The notes under the pieces: generated by a model
Told to the model about the DNA's origin: nothing
The model's database searches: none
The model's input: the letters and a program-made list of their open reading frames with translations, nothing else
DNA from: Pseudomonadota bacterium
GTDB taxonomy: Bacteria; Pseudomonadota; Alphaproteobacteria; Sphingomonadales; Sphingomonadaceae
NCBI GenBank assembly: GCA_023386515.1
Contig: JAEWJQ010000147.1
Location: forward strand, 1-9,027
Direction: 5' to 3'
Length of the DNA stretch: 9,027 bases
Translations under genes and position numbers: made by a program
Shown here: piece by piece, positions 7,102 through 9,027 of the stretch
Numbering within the stretch: position 1 is the stretch's first letter
How the letters are laid out: each line of letters begins with the position of its first letter

Positions 7102-7106
7102 CGCTT

Positions 7107-7337
7107 ATGGAACCGCTATTCTACGTCATGGCGATCATGGGCTGCGGTGACGGCAACGTCCAGTGCAGCGAGGCTCGCGTCGTCCCGGTCCAGTATCAGT
7201 CCATGGCGGAATGCCGCGCGGCCCTGCCGACGCAACTGGCAAAGAACACCGACATCGACTTTCCGATGATCGGCGCGCAATGCCGCACGTCGGGCGCGCA
7301 GGTCGCCAAGGCCGACAGCAAGGCGAAGCGCTCGTAA
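7107..7337 (+). CDS. Small four-cysteine protein of unknown function
   Basis: A 76-residue protein that I do not recognise. It starts MEPLFYVMAIMGCGDGN and has four cysteines, at 13, 20, 36 and 59, which could form two disulfides or a metal site. The segment VVPVQYQSMAECRAALP (25-41) looks like a short strand followed by a helix. The tail (about 62-76) is lysine- and alanine-rich and probably disordered. The short hydrophobic start is not a convincing signal peptide because it lacks basic residues and is only about seven residues long. A good ribosome binding site, in-frame third-position GC and a plausible amino-acid composition support a real gene. It is divergent from the Atm1-type exporter and convergent with the phytoene synthase gene 23 bases away. 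A link to metal or thiol homeostasis would fit the exporter next door but is only a guess. Confidence 0.72.
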   Translation: MEPLFYVMAIMGCGDGNVQCSEARVVPVQYQSMAECRAALPTQLAKNTDIDFPMIGAQCRTSGAQVAKADSKAKRS

Positions 7338-7350
7338 GCCACGCCTGACA

Positions 7351-7368
7351 CGCGCTGGCGTTAGCGCG
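7351..7368. terminator. Weak hairpin between convergent genes
   Basis: CGCGCT (7351-7356) and AGCGCG (7363-7368) form a perfect 6-base inverted repeat with a 6-base loop. It overlaps the stop codon of the phytoene synthase gene and lies just past the four-cysteine gene. There is no T-run on either side, so a terminator role is tentative. Confidence 0.25.
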
Positions 7369-8317
7369 GATGCTGCCACAGCGGCGGCCGCGGCATCTCG
7401 ACCAACTGCATCCGCCGCCCCGCCTCGATCCGCGACCGCGCGATGAAGGCGATCTTCTCGCCGGCCGAGGTCGACACACGCATGTCCCAGGCCGCCGAAC
7501 CGCGCGCCGCGACCTTGCGACCGATCGCACCGTAGATATGCGCCGCCGCCAGCACCGCCCAGGCCGATCGCCGCGACAGCTTGCGGGTGCCGATGCGGGC
7601 GCTTGCCTCGAACGCCGCCGCCGCGTCGGTCATCCGCCGCGCCATCGCGACCAGCGCCGGGCGATGTTCGGGCGCCATATAGTCCGTCGCGGGCACGCCG
7701 AACTCCGCCAGCCAGTCGGCCGGCAGATAGCAGCGCCCGGCCGCGGCATCCTCGCTGAGGTCGCGCGCGATATTGGCGAGCTGGAAGGCGAGACCGAGGT
7801 CGCAGGCCCGATCCAGCGTCGCCGCGTCGTCGGGCGAGACGCCCATGATCACCGCCATCATGCAGCCGACGACGCCGGCGACATGGTAGCAATAGCGATA
7901 GAGGTCGTCCTCGCTCTGCGGTCGCCAGCCGTCGCCGTCGAGCCGGAAGCCCGCGATCAGATCGTGCGCGAAGCGCGCCGGCAGCAGCGTCTCGCGTGCG
8001 ACGATGCGTAGCGCGTCGAAGGCGGGCAGGCCGATCGTCTCGCCGGCCAGTGCCGCATCGGTCAGCGCCGCCATCGCCGCGATCCGCGCCGGCGCATCGT
8101 CGACGATTGTCATGCCATGGCCATGGTCCTGGCCGTCGGCGATGTCGTCGCAGGCCCGGCACCAGGCATAGAGCAGCCATGCCCGCTCGCGGGTCGGTCG
8201 ATCGAACAACAGGCTGGCGGCGGCGAAGCTCTTCGACCCCCGCGCGATCGACTCACGCGCCGTGGCGACGATCGCGTCGCGGGAGGGCGCGGAGCCGGAG
8301 GAGCCGGACGGGCTCAC
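7361..8317 (-). CDS. crtB: Phytoene synthase (squalene/phytoene synthase family)
   Basis: A 318-residue enzyme expected to join two geranylgeranyl diphosphate molecules to give phytoene, the first dedicated step of carotenoid synthesis. RGSKSFAAASLLF (26-38) is typical of CrtB. The first Asp-rich motif is YAWCRACDDIADGQDHGH (50-67), with DDIAD at 57-61. The second is QLANIARDLSEDAAAGRCYLP (about 179-199), with NIARD at 182-186 and ED at 189-190. Both magnesium-diphosphate motifs are intact. The family also includes squalene synthases and the hopanoid enzymes HpnC and HpnD, but the CRACDDIADGQ form points to CrtB. The start is a GTG at 8317 that overlaps the stop of the upstream LOG family gene as GTGA. 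There is no good ribosome binding site, so translational coupling is likely. A longer open frame reaching to 8875 only runs through the LOG gene in another frame. No crtI or crtY is visible nearby. Confidence 0.9.
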   Translation of the reverse strand: MSPSGSSGSAPSRDAIVATARESIARGSKSFAAASLLFDRPTRERAWLLYAWCRACDDIADGQDHGHGMTIVDDAPARIAAMAALTDAALAGETIGLPAFDALRIVARETLLPARFAHDLIAGFRLDGDGWRPQSEDDLYRYCYHVAGVVGCMMAVIMGVSPDDAATLDRACDLGLAFQLANIARDLSEDAAAGRCYLPADWLAEFGVPATDYMAPEHRPALVAMARRMTDAAAAFEASARIGTRKLSRRSAWAVLAAAHIYGAIGRKVAARGSAAWDMRVSTSAGEKIAFIARSRIEAGRRMQLVEMPRPPLWQHPR

Positions 8318-8895
8318 AGGTCGGCGGCGTTCATCCGCACGATCGGCTGCGTCGGCACGTGCTGGCCCATCGCATCGAGCAAGTCTTCCAGCGTGTCGGC
8401 GACGATCAGCAGGTCGCGATGCTGCGGACGCAGGAAGCCGACCTCCGCCATCTTGCCCCAGAAGGCGATCAGATGGTCGTAATAGCCGGCGGTGTTGAGC
8501 AGCCCGACCGGCTTGGCGTGATAGCCGAGCTGTGCCCAGCTCAGCGCTTCCCACAATTCGTCCATCGTGCCGGTGCCGCCGGGGATGGTGACGAAGCCGT
8601 CGGACAGATCGGTGAACGCCTGCTTGCGGCTGTGCATGCCGTCGACGACGTGCAGTTCGGTGAGGCCGCGGTGCGCGACCTCGGCATCGACCAGCGCCTG
8701 CGGGATGATGCCGATCACCTCGCCGCCCGCGGCCAGCGCGCCATCGGCGACCGCGCCCATCAGGCCGAGCCGCCCGCCGCCATAGACGACGCCGATACCC
8801 CGGCCGGCCAACGTCGCGCCGATGGTGCGGGCGGTATCGACGTAGAGCGGGTCGGCGGGCGTGGCGGACCCGCAATAGATGGCAAGGCGCTTCAT
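8314..8895 (-). CDS. LOG family cytokinin-type nucleoside 5'-monophosphate phosphoribohydrolase (TIGR00730-like)
   Basis: A 193-residue Rossmann-type enzyme. The start MKRLAIYCGSATPADPLYVD is the usual LOG N-terminus. VVYGGGRLGLMG (36-47) forms the nucleotide-binding loop, MHSRKQAF (87-94) supplies the conserved Arg90, and PGGTGTMDELWE (105-116) is the family signature with catalytic Glu113. Family members cleave the ribose 5-phosphate from nucleoside monophosphates, including cytokinin ribotides and AMP-like substrates; many bacterial homologues have unknown physiological substrates. Both catalytic residues are present and the length is normal. The ATG at 8895 is chosen because the conserved family start begins exactly there. 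GGAGG lies just one base upstream, which is unusually close, and an upstream extension to about 9009 has no family character and runs into a repeat. The gene is first in a two-gene unit with crtB, overlapping it by four bases. Confidence 0.93.
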   Translation of the reverse strand: MKRLAIYCGSATPADPLYVDTARTIGATLAGRGIGVVYGGGRLGLMGAVADGALAAGGEVIGIIPQALVDAEVAHRGLTELHVVDGMHSRKQAFTDLSDGFVTIPGGTGTMDELWEALSWAQLGYHAKPVGLLNTAGYYDHLIAFWGKMAEVGFLRPQHRDLLIVADTLEDLLDAMGQHVPTQPIVRMNAADL

Positions 8896-9007
8896 GCCTC
8901 CGCCGCTAGGCGATGGGCGGGCAGGGGGCAAGCATCCTGCGCCGCCAACCCCTGTGGATGAGCACGAGTGCCGCTCCAGACCGGACGTCCTCGTCACCCC
9001 GGCCGTC

Positions 9008-9027
9008 ATCCCTGCGCAGGCGGGGAT
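9008..9027. repeat. REP-like palindromic hairpin, possibly cut by the window edge
   Basis: ATCCCTGC (9008-9015) pairs with GCGGGGAT (9020-9027) through 8 base pairs, including one G-T wobble, around the loop GCAG. It is preceded by CGTCACCCCGGCCGTC (8991-9006), which looks like the 5' part of another such unit. The pattern CGTCATCCC...GGGAT resembles the dispersed extragenic palindromes common in alphaproteobacterial genomes. Only one complete unit is visible here, so the repeat status rests on resemblance rather than on copies in this window. The rest of the non-coding stretch from 8896 shows no recognisable promoter. Confidence 0.55.

Noticed and set aside
7107..7145. Lipobox-like I-M-G-C at residues 10-13 of the four-cysteine protein
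   Set aside because: The preceding segment is too short and has no positive charge, so it is not a credible lipoprotein signal.
8318..8875. N-terminal extension of the phytoene synthase frame through the LOG gene, as a possible fusion protein
   Set aside because: The extension is an out-of-frame, arginine-rich reading of the LOG gene. The LOG frame is complete with its own stop, and the CrtB homology begins just after the GTG at 8317.

Overview
The window looks like chromosomal DNA from a sphingomonad-type alphaproteobacterium (Sphingomonas or a close relative). I infer this from the high GC content, the strong G/C preference at third codon positions that leaves long open shadow frames on the opposite strand, the types of proteins present (an Atm1-type exporter, a CrtB-type phytoene synthase, an SdpI family membrane protein), and a REP-like hairpin at the right edge. 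No database search was possible. I see no rRNA, tRNA, CRISPR array, insertion sequence or phage gene.

Layout. (1) 1-1893, plus strand: the 3' part of an ArsR/SdpR-type repressor, an SdpI family membrane protein and an alpha/beta hydrolase lie close together and probably form one operon. (2) 1986-4752, minus strand: a large lipoprotein of the alkaline phosphatase / nucleotide pyrophosphatase superfamily (first in transcription order) overlaps by 23 bases a downstream gene for a probably exported protein of unknown function. (3) 4870-5190, plus strand: a small NATD1/YjdJ-type GNAT acetyltransferase, divergent from the lipoprotein gene across a short AT-rich region with a perfect inverted repeat. 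(4) 5191-7011, minus strand: a complete Atm1-type ABC exporter half-transporter whose stop codon abuts that of the acetyltransferase. (5) 7107-7337, plus strand: a small four-cysteine protein of unknown function. (6) 7361-8895, minus strand: a LOG family phosphoribohydrolase gene overlapping a phytoene synthase gene by four bases (GTGA), which suggests translational coupling. (7) 8896-9027: non-coding, ending in the REP-like hairpin.

How the genes work together. The three-gene block on the left resembles the SdpR-SdpI arrangement of Firmicutes, where the repressor and the multi-pass membrane protein form a signalling and immunity pair; the hydrolase is an added member. The remaining units look like ordinary housekeeping or accessory functions: extracytoplasmic phosphoester hydrolysis, glutathione- or metal-linked export, nucleotide salvage and carotenoid synthesis. 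No gap between genes is longer than about 135 bases. I did not find a convincing new biological system. The best candidates for a second look are the SdpR-SdpI-hydrolase operon, the phosphodiesterase with its overlapping partner of unknown function, and the LOG-CrtB coupling.
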